DNA of 64,000 nucleotides from Bilabrum cf. latius (lineage: Eukaryota; Bigyra: Bicosoecida; Bigyra; Bicosoecida): contig OZ237758.1 in the NCBI GenBank assembly GCA_965178125.1, forward strand, positions 496,001-560,000. Direction: 5' to 3'. Positions 15,001 to 28,906 of the stretch are shown one piece after another. The position numbers were made by a program, and so were the translations under genes. Under the pieces are notes generated by a model. That model did not search any database. It was not told the origin of the DNA and was given only the letters and a program-made list of their open reading frames with translations. The first letter of the stretch is position 1. Each line of letters opens with the position of its first letter.

Positions 15001-18000
15001 AACGCCTGAAGCGCTGCCCTCCGCCCACGACAGTGATGCGGCTCCAAGTTTGCACCAGTGACCTTGAATGATCCTGTGAGGCAGAATAGCCTGCGTTGCT
15101 GCACCAAACACCTATCTATATAGGTCCTCGGACGAGCCATAGCCTCCCAGTTGCGGTGCATCCAGCAGTATGGTGCCTGCACTCGCAGAGGTGATTCGCA
15201 CAGCTGACGTAATGACGGGACGGAAGGCACCGTCATGGGCTTGCCGCAGCTCGTCCTGCATCCCAACAGCGTACACCGTCCCACGGTGACGCGAGCCGAT
15301 CGCGTCTACCTCGTCGGGCGCAGAGATCAGCAGCCACCGGATCTGGCCGCCAAGACTGCAACTTGCATGCCCAGGTTCGTTGCAATCCATTCGCTCAATG
15401 TGCGACGAAAGAGAAGACCCAAACAAAGATTTCTGCTCCAGAATATCATTCCAATCGAAGTGGGACGCGCTATGATGCCTCGTGCCCAGGATTGGCAACA
15501 GTACCCGGAGTGTTATCAGCTCGATTTCGTCTGGAGATCCGGCGCCCTTCGAAATAGAACCTGTCTGGCCAGTATAGCTGCAATCAGCGATAACGCCAGC
15601 CGCGGCATGGCTGGGCTTTGTCTGCCACCGGTTGATGAATGGCAGCGAGCCCAGCAGGTAGCAGTTTGACCTGCCATCCGATGGCAGGCTCCAGAACCGC
15701 TCTTGCCCGCTTGACGCTTGCCAATAAAATGCAAAGCAATCCGGGACAGCGTTGCAGAAATCCTCGCATTCCTCCAAATTGCCTTTTGTATCTTGCTACA
15801 CGACGCTATCGCCATCGATGATCTCTGGGCCGACGCCGCGCTCTACAACGGAACACCGGCCCTGAATTGGGAATTCTTTGAACCTGAGGCGAACCAGTGC
15901 GACAATTCCTTTTGTAACTACAGAGGAATGAAGGGCAACAGTGGCAGGCATGTCGGTATAGTCGCACGTTCGCGTCCAAATGTCCGGCCCACCGATCGCC
16001 ACAGTGAAGCCGTAGTCGCTGCTGCCAGCTCGGTCTACATCTTGCACGTACGGTGCGGTGTAAATGTCGCTGCCGAGCGATGCAAGTGCTCTGCTGAAAT
16101 GAATATCGGCTGAGTTGTTAATGAACTCCATTTGAAACTCCTACTATCCGAGCAATGGGCCCCCAACGACAGGTACCGAACTATACGAATTTCGAGTGTC
16201 GGCTGCGAACTGCACCGGGTCGATCAAATGGCTTAGACCAGACCACGTAGTTCCGCTATCACGGCTAAGCATCCTGGCAGGTGCTTGCCCATCCTTGCCA
16301 AGCTGCACCCTTTGAATGTTGTAATATCTTCGGCCGTTGGAGGATTGCGCCTGCGGGTATGATGACAAGATCATGACGGCAGGTCCAGACTCGAGGCTTT
16401 TTGCATCTCCAAGCACAACACTTTGAAAGTCTGCCTACCAATCGGACCCGGTAGGAAGTCCAGATGGACTCGTTTGCCTGCTGACAGCAACGGGAGCCAG
16501 CGTTCGCCTCCACATTGGGCCGAGTCCCGAGCTGGCCGAGCCCTCGGATGACACCCGGCTGAAGCCAGACCACTCGACGTACTAGCGCGACAGGCTAGGA
16601 AGTGCAACAACCTGGTTTGCGATAAGAATAAAACTTGCTTCTTCATCCAAAGCTGCTTTAACCCACGTTGGTACGCTAGCCAAGGAGGCTGCAGGCCTAC
16701 CAGACGAGCTGAGCCGAGTATCGGCCCAGTAGGTTTGCCCGTGTTGCAAGCAAAGTGAGGGGTACTGTGCTGCATCGTCATCGCAAAATCGTACATGCCA
16801 TTGCCCATGTAACGAGTAAACACACTATGCCGATGGTGACGATGCAGGGAGGGGCTACGACCACGCAGTCTGATTCTGAAATCGCTGCCGCGCCAAGATG
16901 AGAGGAACCGAGGCATGGACGGGGGGCAAGCCAGAACCAACGAAGCGCAGCCAGGTCCAGTCTCGAGCAGTGCCGCCTGGTTGACGAACGATTGGCAGCC
17001 AGCACCCGCTTCCAGGTTCCGTGCACATCAGGTCAACGACAGTCGAATGTTCAAACACGCTTGCACCGCTGCCTGGCAGGGCAAATGCGAAATCATCCGC
17101 TTTGCAGTTCCTCCCAGCCGACTGACCGGACGAAGCTCCCGTTGACCGGCGGTAGCACTCTCGTGCCTGCGACCCCACAGCCGCTGCGCTATCACAGAGG
17201 GAGAAGGAGTCAAACGATACGGTGCGGGCTACCGAAACAGCATGTCTGACGTGCTCCTGTGACTCTTCTACTCGTAAACCCCGAACGCAGCCGGCACACA
17301 GAAAGCGTCCGGAAGACAACGATTGCCACTCTACGCAACTATACCGCTACTAAATGCTACTTGCATCAAAATACGTGTGGTTGATGCATGGGGTCGAACC
17401 AGAGAGCTCAGGTGCACCTATAGCTTCATCAGGCAGCCTTAGGAGGACATCTCCCGCCCTGTTCTTCGACACATCGGGCGGCCCGACGCACGCAGTCCAC
17501 ATTAGGAACATACGCGCTGCATTGCTGTCGACAGTATCAGTGCTGCGTGTACCAGACGTCAGGACTCCAAAGGCAGATGCGGCACACGCATTTCCGCCCA
17601 CTTCTAGTGCGGCAGCATATGGGGATCCAAGGCCTTGTGCCGCTGTGCTAGCTCCGGCTTCACCGTCAAGTGCCCACACTCGGCTCCCATTCAGGATCGC
17701 ACCAGCTTCTGCACTGAAGACAATTCTCGACCGGAGATCATTGCCGAGCAGTCGCCTTGCTGCAGGCGCAGGCAGCCTTGCCCCGAAAAGCAGGACCCCT
17801 TCGTGCGTCTCGTTCCCTCCGCAACCGACCACTCCACTCGCCAAGTACGGGCAGCGTACGGAGGGCTCCCGGAGCAGTTCCACTGATTGTGGCCCGTGAA
17901 GCAGGCTGGCTGTTGCGAGGGCATCCAAATCAGCAAGTGTGTCGCTGATTGCAGCCGCGAAGCCTTGGTGTGCGCTGCTGTGCGATGCTTCGCTCAAGCG

Positions 18001-21000
18001 CTCTAGCATTCGAACAGCAGGAATCGCACCCGCTGGACTCAGGGGCCACAGTTGTTCGTACTGTGGCGACTCAAGCAACAAATGGTGACCTGGAGCTAAC
18101 TGAGTCCTGAGGATGCCAGAGTTGTTCACCAGCAGGAATGCTGGCCCGACTGTTGCGCTAGGCATGCAGACGCCGTCGGACGAGCACTTGACACTCGGGT
18201 ACGCAGCCCCTGTCGCGGTTGCAGAGTACCCATGGCCTATGAACCGAGGTAATTGCCGCGTTGCACGCTGCCTGGGAGAGTCCATCAAGGGGCGGTCCAA
18301 GCCATCGCTAGAATCATGGCTGACTCGTAGGCCCCACGCAGCATCTTCCATCGTTCTGCTCGAATTTAAGCCGCCTTCAATCCAAGATTGCAAAACAATC
18401 TCGACTACCCATAGATACGGTTGTGTGTTCCCAGAGGAGCATCCAGAGTCCGTGCGCAGAATCAATTCGGTGGTCCTTGCCGCAAGTTCAGAGTCGAGCT
18501 GGCCAGTCTCTGCGGCCATCCATTGGCCAAGTCTCGCACCGCAAGCAGTCGCGTATCCAGAAAGTGCCACTTCAATACCTTGCCAAGCCTTTACCACAAC
18601 ATCGCTTGGATCAGAGGGGCGCGCGTCGAGCTCAAGCACCTAAATGGCTCCCTGCCCATCGAACGCGGACGGCGCTCCGACAGCGAGCAAGCATCCGTCT
18701 GGCCTGAGCATTGCCCCGAACTGCTCTGCAGGATAGTACGAAGTGGGCTACTTTGGCGCACAATGCAGCCATGTGACGGACTGCCCCCAATCTGCGCGAC
18801 CTCCCGTAGATTGAACTGGTGGAACGCCGTGAACTCCAGGCTCTAAAGCAAGAACTGCCGCACCCGGTGGTAGCTGAAATTCCTCGCTCAGAGTATTAAT
18901 GTATGATACTACTTTAGGGTACGGAGCGCCACTAGAGGTCGGCAGCGGCATACCACGGAGCTGGTTTGCGACGCTAGGAACTAGCATCAGCCATACTCTG
19001 CCATCGGCCGGTGTGGTTGCACTGGGCGAGCGCCCCTCGCCGATGGCTAGCACGGCAGTGTGCGGCCGCCGCGTCGCACCTCCTAGGCTCTCCTCATTGA
19101 TAGGATATGAAATAAGCGTGAGTGACAAGCTGGTAGCTAGCCAACGCCCGCCATTTTGCGTTGAACTCCAAGATTTCTGCGCGGCATCGTGCATGAGCTT
19201 CAGGTCTGCACGAGCAATCTCCAAGGATTCGAGCCCTCCTCCCATCGATGGTGGCAGTTGAGTCAGTGATCTGAGGGTAAAAACACTTTCGGAAGGCAGT
19301 CCAACACCGCTCTGGCGCTGCAGCACCAGCTGCTGAGCCACTAAGTTGGACTAGGCGTGCAATGGCTGTGTGCCCACCCACGGCAATGTCACGTCATCTG
19401 CAGGAGCTTGGACATCGGGTCTCGACATATCAATGCCACGCTCTATAGATTCAGCTGTTGTCTGTGTCCACTACCCATCTGCAGCAACCTCACAAACTGC
19501 ATGTGTCAATCCGGCAGACGTCTGGGTGCAGCTGGGCAAGTGCTGCAACTCGTTCCCGTTGCTTGTGCTGAACACCCAGCAGCTTTCGCTGTTTTCGGTC
19601 TGATCCACTGCTCCAAACCCTCCAGCATCTGACGTGGTCGATATGGGAGCCCATACATCACTGCCTAAGCACGCTTTGCACGGTGTAGGAATGTTCTAAT
19701 CCATGTCTCCATCGGAGGATAGCAGGACTGCTGGATTCAAAGGGTCGCCGTCGACACTGGCCTTGTACTCTTTGCAAGACCGACAGATGTCTCTAGCGCC
19801 TTGATTTGACCGGGACTGCAAAATGGCCACACGTCTGTTGGATCCTGCGTGAACTGGAAGCTGCAGAAGCTCGCGCAGAAAATTCAGCTCTCCAAGAGAG
19901 TCCACCGTGGCAACCTTGGCGCCTACCAGAGTGTTCTAGCATTGTACGTTGGCACTGTTGATATTCGGACTGCTCTGTACCACCCGATAACAGGACCACC
20001 GAGATCTTGGATTGTCGCCCCAAGACCACCTGCGGGTCCCTCCAAGCACCCAGTCCTAGGGGCACAGGCGAGGCGACGCGTAGGCCAGAAAGCTATCAGG
20101 GACGGGCAATGCAGCCAAGGCGCCGCCGCTAGATGATCTACAGCTGTCCCCAATCGAGCTAGAATCACCGGCAACCTCCAGTAGATCCAGTGCAGAGCCA
20201 AATAGGGATTCACTTGAATATGACCCACTCACAAGCGCGTGTACGGGATACATTGAATTCATATCGAAGTTGCGAGGGTTCATTGTTGGCCAGCTAGGAA
20301 GGCGCACAACGTTGCTGTGGCTGCCAAAGTTCGGATGACCTGCTGGCGCAGGCGAGCAGTTGCTGCTTGAGTCCAAGCCGTTGTCATGACTAGTAGGCTA
20401 AGGAAACAGCACGCACCAAGGGCATTTCAACGATACATGTGCCGCATATCCTGTGTCGGCTGGATCAATCAAGCCTGTACTCTCGAGGAGAATCTCAGCG
20501 TGCGCGAGCTGGTGGCCTGGGCTACCCGGTGCATCTGTCACATAGCTTGGCAGTGTGCTGCCGATGATAGGAAGGCCATGACAAGTCACTAGCACATCAT
20601 CCATGGAGCTATTGAGAAACACCGCGGTTGCAGACAGGCAAGCCGTCCCGCCCACTGCAACAGTTGCAGTCGGCAATCGGGGCATACTATTAGTCCGGTG
20701 ATGAGGACGACCAGCCAACCGCACCACGAAGCTCAAAGAGAGGCTGTCGCGGTCCAGTGCTACCGCGATTTTGTGACGAACTAGGCGAGTTGGGGGGTCC
20801 ACTTCCGCCCAGGAGGAGACGGTTTGGTGCCATCGACCGGTCGACGTGTATCCGCGCGTGCTCTAAGTAGAGCTTTGCACAGAGGTACTATCACTTGGTC
20901 CTAGCACCGCCACCAAAGACGAGGAATCATGCCCAAGTACCTCCGGCTACGCCCACCACCCTTCCAACTGCGGCACGCTCGAGCTCAAACGAGACTGGGT

Positions 21001-24000
21001 GGATCCCTGCTCGACAACTGGTATCAGTCTAAGCATTGCAGCGGTAGCTTGTGGAAGGAGAGCAGTATCGCTGCTAGCCCACTCCATAGCCCCGATTCCA
21101 AGCTGCATGCCGATCAACTCTATTGCATCACTGTCAGAAGCTTGTGGATCAGAGCGGACCAGGATGGTGTTGTCATGCAGCGCACCAGCCCCGCTAGAAA
21201 TCAGTGGCAGAGACACAGCCGCAGTTGCATTCAGCTTGTGCACGCCAGCCTCCGATAGACCTTCATATGCTAGTAGCGAGGCTCCGAATTGATGCGACCG
21301 CTCGTTCTCTACCTTCACGTGGCGGACATACGGCAGGCTATCCTAGGTCGACAACGCGGAATGAGAGCCTGGGCTGACGGCCAGCCGGTCCACACCATCC
21401 AAGTCAAGGGCCACGGGCACGCTAGAGCCCCTGCCTGACAGTAGCAAAGTGTCCTTGAGGGCCGAGACTCTGGCAAGCCCACAATCCAGTGCTCGAATTC
21501 CAGCCTCTGCGTTCCAGCGCTGCAGTGATTCAGAGGCCCGTGAAGCGCCCGAGGACACGCTGTACGTCTGCCCGAGCATAGAGGCCATGCGGAGGCCGGA
21601 GCCAGCCAGCTGGCACTCGTCAGTGATAGGTGATCTCCTACTTCCAGGTCGCGCAACGGCCTACACAGTGGCTCCTGATGACATGGATCCGCGTACGGAT
21701 GCATCGTACCGGGATCCGACTCCAACAGCATCGAGGGTTGCCGAATACACGGGCGCAGCAGCCACGAGGCGTTGCGGTTCAGCTGCACCAGCTAGTCCAG
21801 AGCGACCTGACGCCGATTCGAGCACGATGAGAACCGCAGCGGGCCTTTGGTATCCATCCAGTTGCATTGATGGCATCTGACACAGAGGATACCTCGTTGG
21901 ATTGGAACAGGGATTGTGGGACAATCTGTAGTTTTTATCTCCGTTCTACTGGACCAGTGGGCAACGACCAGGCTAAATACCGGAGAGTCCGACCTGATTC
22001 CCGCAGTACCATTGATACCCAGTTCCACCGTTTATCATGCCTGCAGCAATCCACGCCCATTCTGAATTCCCTGCATCTCTCAATGCTCCTGCCATGGCTG
22101 CGCGGTCGGCAAGAGTTGGTGGAGGTGAGCAAACCAAGTGGGCTGGGGGAAGCTCTGCCGGCCCCAGCGACGCACATTGCGCTTCAGCTTCTCCGAAGGC
22201 AACCTTGGCTGATCCAGCCTTGTAACAAATTGCATTGGGCTGCCCCGATGCCCCAAACCACCCGGGAGGGCACAAACTCTCCGGCGTGCTGCCATCGTCA
22301 TCCTCCGATTCATTGAATCCTACGGCCAGAACTGTGCGAGTTACCGTCTCTACGCCAAATCCGTGGATGGTGTCGTGCATGACAGGTCCTTCAGCCCCTA
22401 AGCTAAGCGGCACTGGAACGTTATCTACTCTGGCTACGAGCGCAACTGAGTGTCCGAATCCCCTCGAATGCGCAAAGGGTGGTGCCATGCGGCTAGCTAG
22501 GCTCGAGCCACTATTACCCTAATTCCAGACATACGCACCACCACTGCCTATAGATGAATTCCACGGGTTCACTCTGGATGCAGAAAGGAGTACAAAGTCA
22601 CTAATGGTGCCGTTCGCTGATGCCTGGTAGGACGCACTGAGTATGAGCACAAGGCCGTGAGAGTTGCCCGTGCCAGGTGCCCCAACAGCGAGCTCGAGGT
22701 ACGATTCGCTTGACCCAGGCGCGTGATTGTGCTGCAAAACTTCTATACTTGTTCCGAATCCCGCTGGCGCCCCACAGTCCAGCACGTTCTCAAGCACGGG
22801 GTCTGTCGGGAATCCTTGGCGGCTGCATGGCGTGAGCCTCCGAATGACAGACACGTTGTTTGCTCCGGCAGCAACGCCGTGGACGATGTCATCGCCCAAC
22901 AGCAAGGGGGAGCCAATCGAAACGCTTAAAATCAATGTCTCTCCATGAAGTAACTCTGTTGCAGCCCCTGCACCTGGTGCCCCCACAGCGACAATGGATT
23001 GTATGCCGAGGGTTGTGCCTAGGACGGAGTGTGTTCCGATTGGAAGGATACTGGCGCCAATCATGGCCTCGTCGCCGCCCGTGCTGAGTCTTCCAGACGT
23101 ACCACTGGTGATCATTGATGCGCCAATCACCTGCATGCGGGCTGTGGCAGGCGCAGACATGGTGTCACCGGGCACAGCGGCCAGCTGCAGCACCACGACC
23201 CCATCACGGGCACTTGGACCCGAAACGGACACTCCAACCATGACAACAGAGACAGTCTCTGACAGAACGACCGTGCTTTCATCTAGGGGTTGCTACCGAC
23301 CTACATGCAGTTCGAAGCCCAAGTCCCTCACGGCCGCTAGGTGAATTGGTTGACTGCGATTGGCAGCAAGAAACGCTGCGCTGCTACCGTCACGTTGGGT
23401 CGCCAGTAAATTCAAACCACTAGCAATTAACTAGGTGGCCACAGCTTTGACTCGGCCGACAACACCATCGCAGGGGTTGGAAACGCCTGAGCTCATCTCG
23501 ACTTGCGTCCTGCAGACCGCGACCTCCAGCGCGACAGTGAGGTCCAGCGAGCTTACTATTGCTTCATACTCATTGGGATTGCTACCAGGCAGAAGACCTT
23601 TCGTGCGCACCAGCGGCAGTATCAAGGGATCCGTCCTATCGACAACCAGGCTACCAGGATGCGGCTCCCCTTGCAGCTAGGGCAGGCGGTCCACGGTGCT
23701 GGTCGAAAAGTTGGCATCAGGAGCAGCAGAGCGCAGCTGCACTATTTGGAAGCAGTCGATACACACCGCATCTACAGTACCAATCACGGCTAGAGCTCCG
23801 ACTGCACCAGCCCTAGGAGTTTTCAAGGGATCTGCGTGTCCAGCCATGCATCGTGGGTCGCTGGCAGGCAGCGCAAGGCCTTGCCGCCCGACTGTGGACG
23901 CAAGCGCGGTATCGCGCCAATAGCCAACGCTGCAGCCATCCAGAACCACGTCATACGAGACAGTAACTTCGATGGACTCCGGCTTGCCAGAGTGCAAGTC

Positions 24001-27000
24001 GACCGGCAGATCACCCACGCACATCGCCCACGCCCACCCGTCGGAATCTTCCGACGGCCCAACGGACACCTCGTGCCGCCCATCTTCAAGGACAACACGC
24101 TCCTCATTTCGAATGACGCCGGGCCATGGACCCATTGCGGCAACATCGCACAAATACTTGCCTACCATAATGTGCCGAAGCTCAGCGCGGGCCCGGCGCG
24201 AGCCAAACATGGCCAACGGTGCCATGTCTTGGATTGCTTGATCAGCAGCAGCCACGTCGTCTCGTGCGAGAGGAGGCGGCCACATCCGCACAGCATTCTC
24301 ATCCATGCGGCTAGAGGCGTTCGCCATCATTGCGATCACGTCTGGCGAGAACCCTGCGAGTCTTTGGTCACCCGCTTGCCTTTGGAGAGCTCTTCGCCGC
24401 CCCACAACCTGCAAACCAGACACCTCGACTCCCTTTGGCAGGCGGAGCGCTACCACCATGCCATCTTCCAGCGCATCCAGTGATGCGACGGGCACGCTCT
24501 TCAGCGCGCTGTACTTCAGCGATAGCGGTGATTCCACCGCACGCATCAGGCGGACGGCAGACGTGTTGCCCCCTCCGGTCGCCCACGGCGAAACAATCTA
24601 ACCGTACGCTGCACTCCGAAGCACTGATCCCAGCGATCGGTCACGACTGCCAGTGGTACTGCTAGTAGCAGTACCAACTGTGGCGTTGACACCAAACTCA
24701 GCAGACGCAACCATGGATGACTCTTTTCTTCTGTCTTCCCAGGCGCCATTCAGGCGAGCGAGCATGGCTTGTACATCGCTCCTTGCAATGTGCATTGCCA
24801 TCGGAGCAGTCTCAGCTGGTAGAAGGAGCGCATGGCTACAATCGGATCCGATGGCTTCGCGTACCAGCTTCTGTTGGGCGCTGGCATGAATCAGACCGCG
24901 GGCATCGTGTCGAGGGAGCAGCACAGCCGCCTCGATCCCTCTGGATGAACAGGACCAAGGCAGCGAGCCCGAGCCGAGGATCGCACGCGCGTCACCGCGT
25001 TCCCTTGTCCAGTTCGCTGTCTCGATGGCGTTGAGCTCGCTCGGACCATTCAGCTCACGCAATGCAGGCTGGATATCCGGGATGCAGCCTGGTACCCCGT
25101 CCAGGTGCTGGAGCGGCGGATTGTTACCTCCACCGTAGCCCAGACATGGTCCACCTGCGATTGTTCTGTTCATGTTAAACGCATCGCTGATTCCATCTCT
25201 CTGCGCAGGCAAGACCTGCTGGTAGATTGGCACTGATCCGCCTGCGTGGGCCGCACCGTAGTACCACAATCCCGACATGGACACTGGCGGCGTTGCGATA
25301 GACACCTCTGGGTAGGCAACCGCTTGCACTAGTGGCGGTCCCTCGGTACCATTGGTGGCGGAAAAGGCACATGGCACTGGCATTGACCCCGGCGCAACAG
25401 CGATAACCTCAGCGAGCTGGGGACTCCAGGTGCCTTCTCCCATGGAGCCGTTGGCAACGAGATTGCCAGTCGCGGGACCTAGGCAGGGGTTTGCAATGTC
25501 TTTCCATGCCGAGATGCTGCCGTTGAGGATAAGTCCGCCCGCCGTGACCCCCATGGACCAGGTGCTCCACAGCTCGCGTTCTACATGCCGGCACCTCGGC
25601 TCCATGGATTCCAGCCACTGCTCATGGCTAATGCCCTTGGCACGTTGGTAGGTCAGGCGGGGCCGCTGCACCGGCGAACCCACACCCAGGGCAGGAGGAT
25701 GCAGCCACAGCCTGCCAGTGGCGTTGTTTCCCGAGATCGCACTCCCTGCAGAACCACCGCTGGATTGCTGCGCCTTAAGCTGGTACACCCTCCAGACCAT
25801 GCCCTCGTCAGGGTGCCCAGCGTCTGCCAGAGGTGCAAACCCGTGGACAACGCCTGAGCTCGAGAACAACGAGGCACCTGCATCCATCGGAGACGGAAAT
25901 CCGCCCACCACTTGGGGCCTGCTGCTGCCTGACATGAGCCTGAGTGTATCAATCGCTTTTCGATACAGACCCCCGAGCCCCACGCTGCCCAACGACAGAA
26001 GAGGAGTGATGGCGCTGGCAGCACTCTCCATCGTGCCATGGATCGGACGCAGGCAGAATCCAAGCCTGTTCTCTGCTGCATTGGCCTGCACCCAGTCAAC
26101 AAGGACTAGATCATTCTGCCGAAGTCTGTTCTCATCGTGGTCTTGCGCCAGAAAGTACTCTTCGTCGCCGCCGACTTTTTGATTCGACCGCACCCAAGAG
26201 GCAGGACCCACCGGTGGCGCGTCCTCGGGCAGCCCTCCTCCAGCCTGAATGCTTCCATCATCAACGCGGCGATACGGGCTGTTTCGTCCGGCCGACACGA
26301 CCCCGAGCTCCACCTTGAGTGCAACCCCGCTCTCAGGAGTGGCTCGCGCTGCCATGAATCGAGCGCCCATCAGTGTTCGCGGTGCAGCCAGAACCCCAGC
26401 GAAGTCCCCGTGGTGGCAAGCCTCCCACGAGCTGCCTCTGTCCTGTTCCTGATTAATCGACACGCACATGCTTGGATCCTCCGGCCACACGGCGGTGCTG
26501 TCTGCATCCTCCCCGCCCCCGGTGACCGAGCAGTGGCTCGGCGGGTTCACAGGAAGCGAGTGGTGCATCGCTCCCACGGCAAGCAGCACTCGCTTGCCGC
26601 GAATCACGTCTTTCATCTACCTGGAAATAGTCACGTTTGAGTTTCCTGCCACGGCAAGCGCGACGGCATCGCCGGTGGGCATGCCCTGAGAGGGCTCGAC
26701 CGGCACCTCGCTGCCGTGCACGACAATCTGCGAGCCGAAGCCCAGCACCAGTTCGTCGCCCCACGATGGAAATTCGAGAGAGGTTCTTCCTCCGCGGGGG
26801 CTGCTTCCGCTCACGCGTGACCCGTAAGGAAACCACACCGAAGGGGGAGCAAGCTGGCCCTGTCCGGTGGACGGCCTCGGTCCCTCGATGACTGCGTACG
26901 ACGCGATCACGAAGCTGAACCCGGTCTTCTGCCCTGGCTCCATGTGCTTGGTCCATCGTGCTGCAATTGTAGTGAGGAGTACTGCCCCCTTTCCATCGAA

Positions 27001-28113
27001 AAGACCAGGTGCACCCACAGCAAGCACGAACGGGCCGCGGCATCCAAACACGTCGTCGTCAGCAGCCATCAAGCTCCCGCTGCAGCCATCTTTGCCAACA
27101 TTCGCCCGGCCTGTGTCTATTAGTTGATCATCAACAAGTGCAATTGCCGCCCCAATCGCAGCTCCGTCCTGCGTGAGGCTCGATGGGTACCCGCTTTTGC
27201 CACTGTCAGATCCTGACACCAGCCGTGATGCGCGGGCTTGTACCGGAAGCAGCGGTAGCATAGAGCAGTTCCTCGAGTTGATGCTAAAAGACACAATAAC
27301 TATGCCACCTGCGCCATATCCACGCCCTCTTGGGGCTTCTGGCGAAGATAGGAGGCCACCAACCCCTGCAGCTCCGGCCCCCGGAATACCCGCCGCGAAT
27401 ACACCCGCCACCGCGTGGTTTGACCCCGAAGCCGAGTAGCGCAGCGAATCCTCTGATAAGCCTTCCATTGATTGTACTATTGCAATTGATGTCCCGAATC
27501 TGTCTCCCGGTCTGAGCGATCCCCGGAGGATCTCTGTATCGATGACGGCTCGCAGTTGGGCAGCAGCTGTCTGGTTGCTTGCTTGCCGCTGTCCGAACTC
27601 CGCGAGCAGCACTGCACCCGGCCTCTGTATAGCAGATGTTTGCATATATACTTCTCGAAGGTGGTGATTCAGGCTCGGAAGCTCGGGGAGCCCGATCAGC
27701 ATGCCGTTAGCAGGCGAGCTAGACGTCACAGGTGTACAGTTTCCAGTTCCGCCGGCTTCGCTGAATCGAGCTTCAAAGCAGTCTGGGCACCAGTATTGAA
27801 ATCCGAATTCTAGCGGGGCGATCTGACCAAGTGGATTTCGTTTCGCATCAGCGTAAGCCCGCACGTGACTGCACACGCGGCCCAGTTCTTGAACTGGGGA
27901 GGACGGCAATACACGTGCGGCCCCTTCCCTGAGCTCAGATGCGCCAAGGCACATGTCTCGCATAAAGTCGAATGTATTCGTTCGCAGAGGCGTTGTTGCT
28001 TGGCCAAGAAGTTGCTGTGCGGAAGCCCCATCGACCGTGGGGAATCCTGCAACGTCGGAAGCCTGTGCAAGTACCAGGGCTGCAACAATTGCAGCATGCC
28101 TGCAGCTCTGCAT
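1..28113 (-). CDS. Giant secreted/surface FG-GAP-repeat protein, 3' end outside the window
   Basis: One frame stays free of TAA and TGA from 28113 to base 1 (about 9,370 codons), interrupted only by more than 60 TAG codons, read here as Gln. I chose the ATG at 28113 because it gives a clean signal peptide (MQSCRHAAIVAALVLAQA); an in-frame ATG at 28188 and a TAA at 28207-28209 lie upstream. FG-GAP/integrin-alpha-like blades recur along the whole length, e.g. VLAVGAPGLFDGKGAVLL near 27027, IVAVGAPGAGA near 22992, LELAVGAPGTGN near 22690, LLAVGAPSAFDGQGAI near 18690, LVVGAPRAWAGSGRRGA near 6100 and VVAAGAPGAGTRREGAVLL near 5570. A C-type lectin domain (21882-22272), a PAN/apple-like Cys segment (about 15650-15770) and Thr/Ser/Pro-rich repeats (565-850) are embedded. 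N-glycosylation sequons are numerous. No membrane segment is seen, but the C-terminus is missing. Extracellular adhesion, wall or scale function is inference. No known ortholog recognised. Confidence 0.85.
685..828 (-). repeat. 36-bp coding minisatellite, four units
   Basis: Four tandem 36-bp units (685-720, 721-756, 757-792, 793-828) and a degenerate fifth. The first three are identical. On the minus strand they encode the 12-residue repeat PTPSTTSTRSAT within the giant protein, a mucin-like stalk rich in O-glycosylation candidates. Near-identity suggests recent expansion. Confidence 0.9.
4171..4275 (-). repeat. 30-bp coding repeat carrying N-glycosylation sequons
   Basis: Three and a half 30-bp units (4171-4200, 4201-4230, 4231-4260, partial to 4275) encode a 10-residue repeat of the form ESxNATExQx in the giant protein. 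Each full unit contains the sequon N-A-T. The units differ at several bases, so this array is older than the 36-bp one. Confidence 0.8.
21882..22272 (-). other. C-type lectin-like domain inside the giant protein
   Basis: Starting near 22272 the giant frame reads CPPGWFG, then a Cys-Tyr pair, FGEAEAQCASLG, WAWIAAG, GYQWYCGN, and finishes with NYRLSHNPCSNPTRYPLCQ near 21882. This is the order of C-type lectin landmarks: WF near the start, EAEAQC helix, W-I core, W-C, and the paired C-terminal cysteines. Two TAG codons sit between the GYQW core and the final cysteines, so the domain is complete only if TAG is read through as sense. A carbohydrate- or protein-binding role is the family expectation; the Ca-binding EPN/QPD motif is not evident. 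Confidence 0.7.
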
Positions 28114-28906
28114 GGTGTAGTCTACTATGATTGAAAGTAAGGTCCTTGCAATTTCTTGCAATCGAACAAAGTCTTTTTGGTGATCCATAGAGGCTGTCGC
28201 AGACAATTACGGAACTCGGTGATGCTGGCCTCATCATGGTCGCACGTCGGCGTGAAGTGTGATGTAGGACGTGGCTATCACGTGATCGAGAACTATGTGT
28301 TTTGTTGGAGAATATAAAAAAAAAGTTGTATCAACGGCGCAATTGCGAGCGCTTGCTCTGCATCCATGCCTTGCCATCAGCCCGCTTGCATATGAGATAA
28401 TTCCAGCCGCTTCGCAGGCGGCTACACCTCTCAGAATGCCGAGCGTTGCTGAGCCCAGTTGTATCTCAATGCTATTAAATACGTTCATGCTCCCACCGCA
28501 TGAACCGAAATGGACTGAACGCGGATCATCAGCTGAGCAGTCGCAAGCAGTTTGTTCTTGTGGCCCGTTGCCTCAAGCCCAGCAACGGGGTTACAAATCG
28601 GGCCTTCAGTTGTGAATTTGAGCCGAGCTTGAGCTGCGTGTTGATTCATGCAACGGCACGCAGCTCTTCACCCAACTGTTGGCAACCGATTCGTATTTGA
28701 CCACGAAACGTCGCACGAGGAATAGACCCACCGTTCATCCTCTTGATAGTCTGACTCAATGATATTAACGGCATGAACTTAAGACAGTATCTGCTTTCCT
28801 CTTGAGGTGGTCGCATGGGTTCGCTTCCTCGACATGTCTACGTTCCGGATCATCCCCATCATGACCGCTGTGGCGAATTATTCCTCATCACAGGGGAACT
28901 TGAAGC
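28114..28906. promoter_or_regulatory. Divergent intergenic region between the giant gene and the fucosidase
   Basis: About 790 bases separate the two divergent starts. No convincing gene on either strand. The most visible element is an A/T-rich block with TATAAAA at 28313-28319 followed by an A-run. A bidirectional promoter is expected from the gene layout, but no core element can be assigned with confidence. Confidence 0.35.

Noticed and set aside
26617-26619. Programmed stop readthrough instead of codon reassignment
   Set aside because: More than 60 TAGs in one gene and TAGs in nearly all other genes cannot be explained by occasional readthrough.
1-28113. Giant polyketide synthase or non-ribosomal peptide synthetase
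   Set aside because: Giant size suggested it, but there is a signal peptide and no ketosynthase, acyl carrier or adenylation motif; FG-GAP-like repeats dominate.
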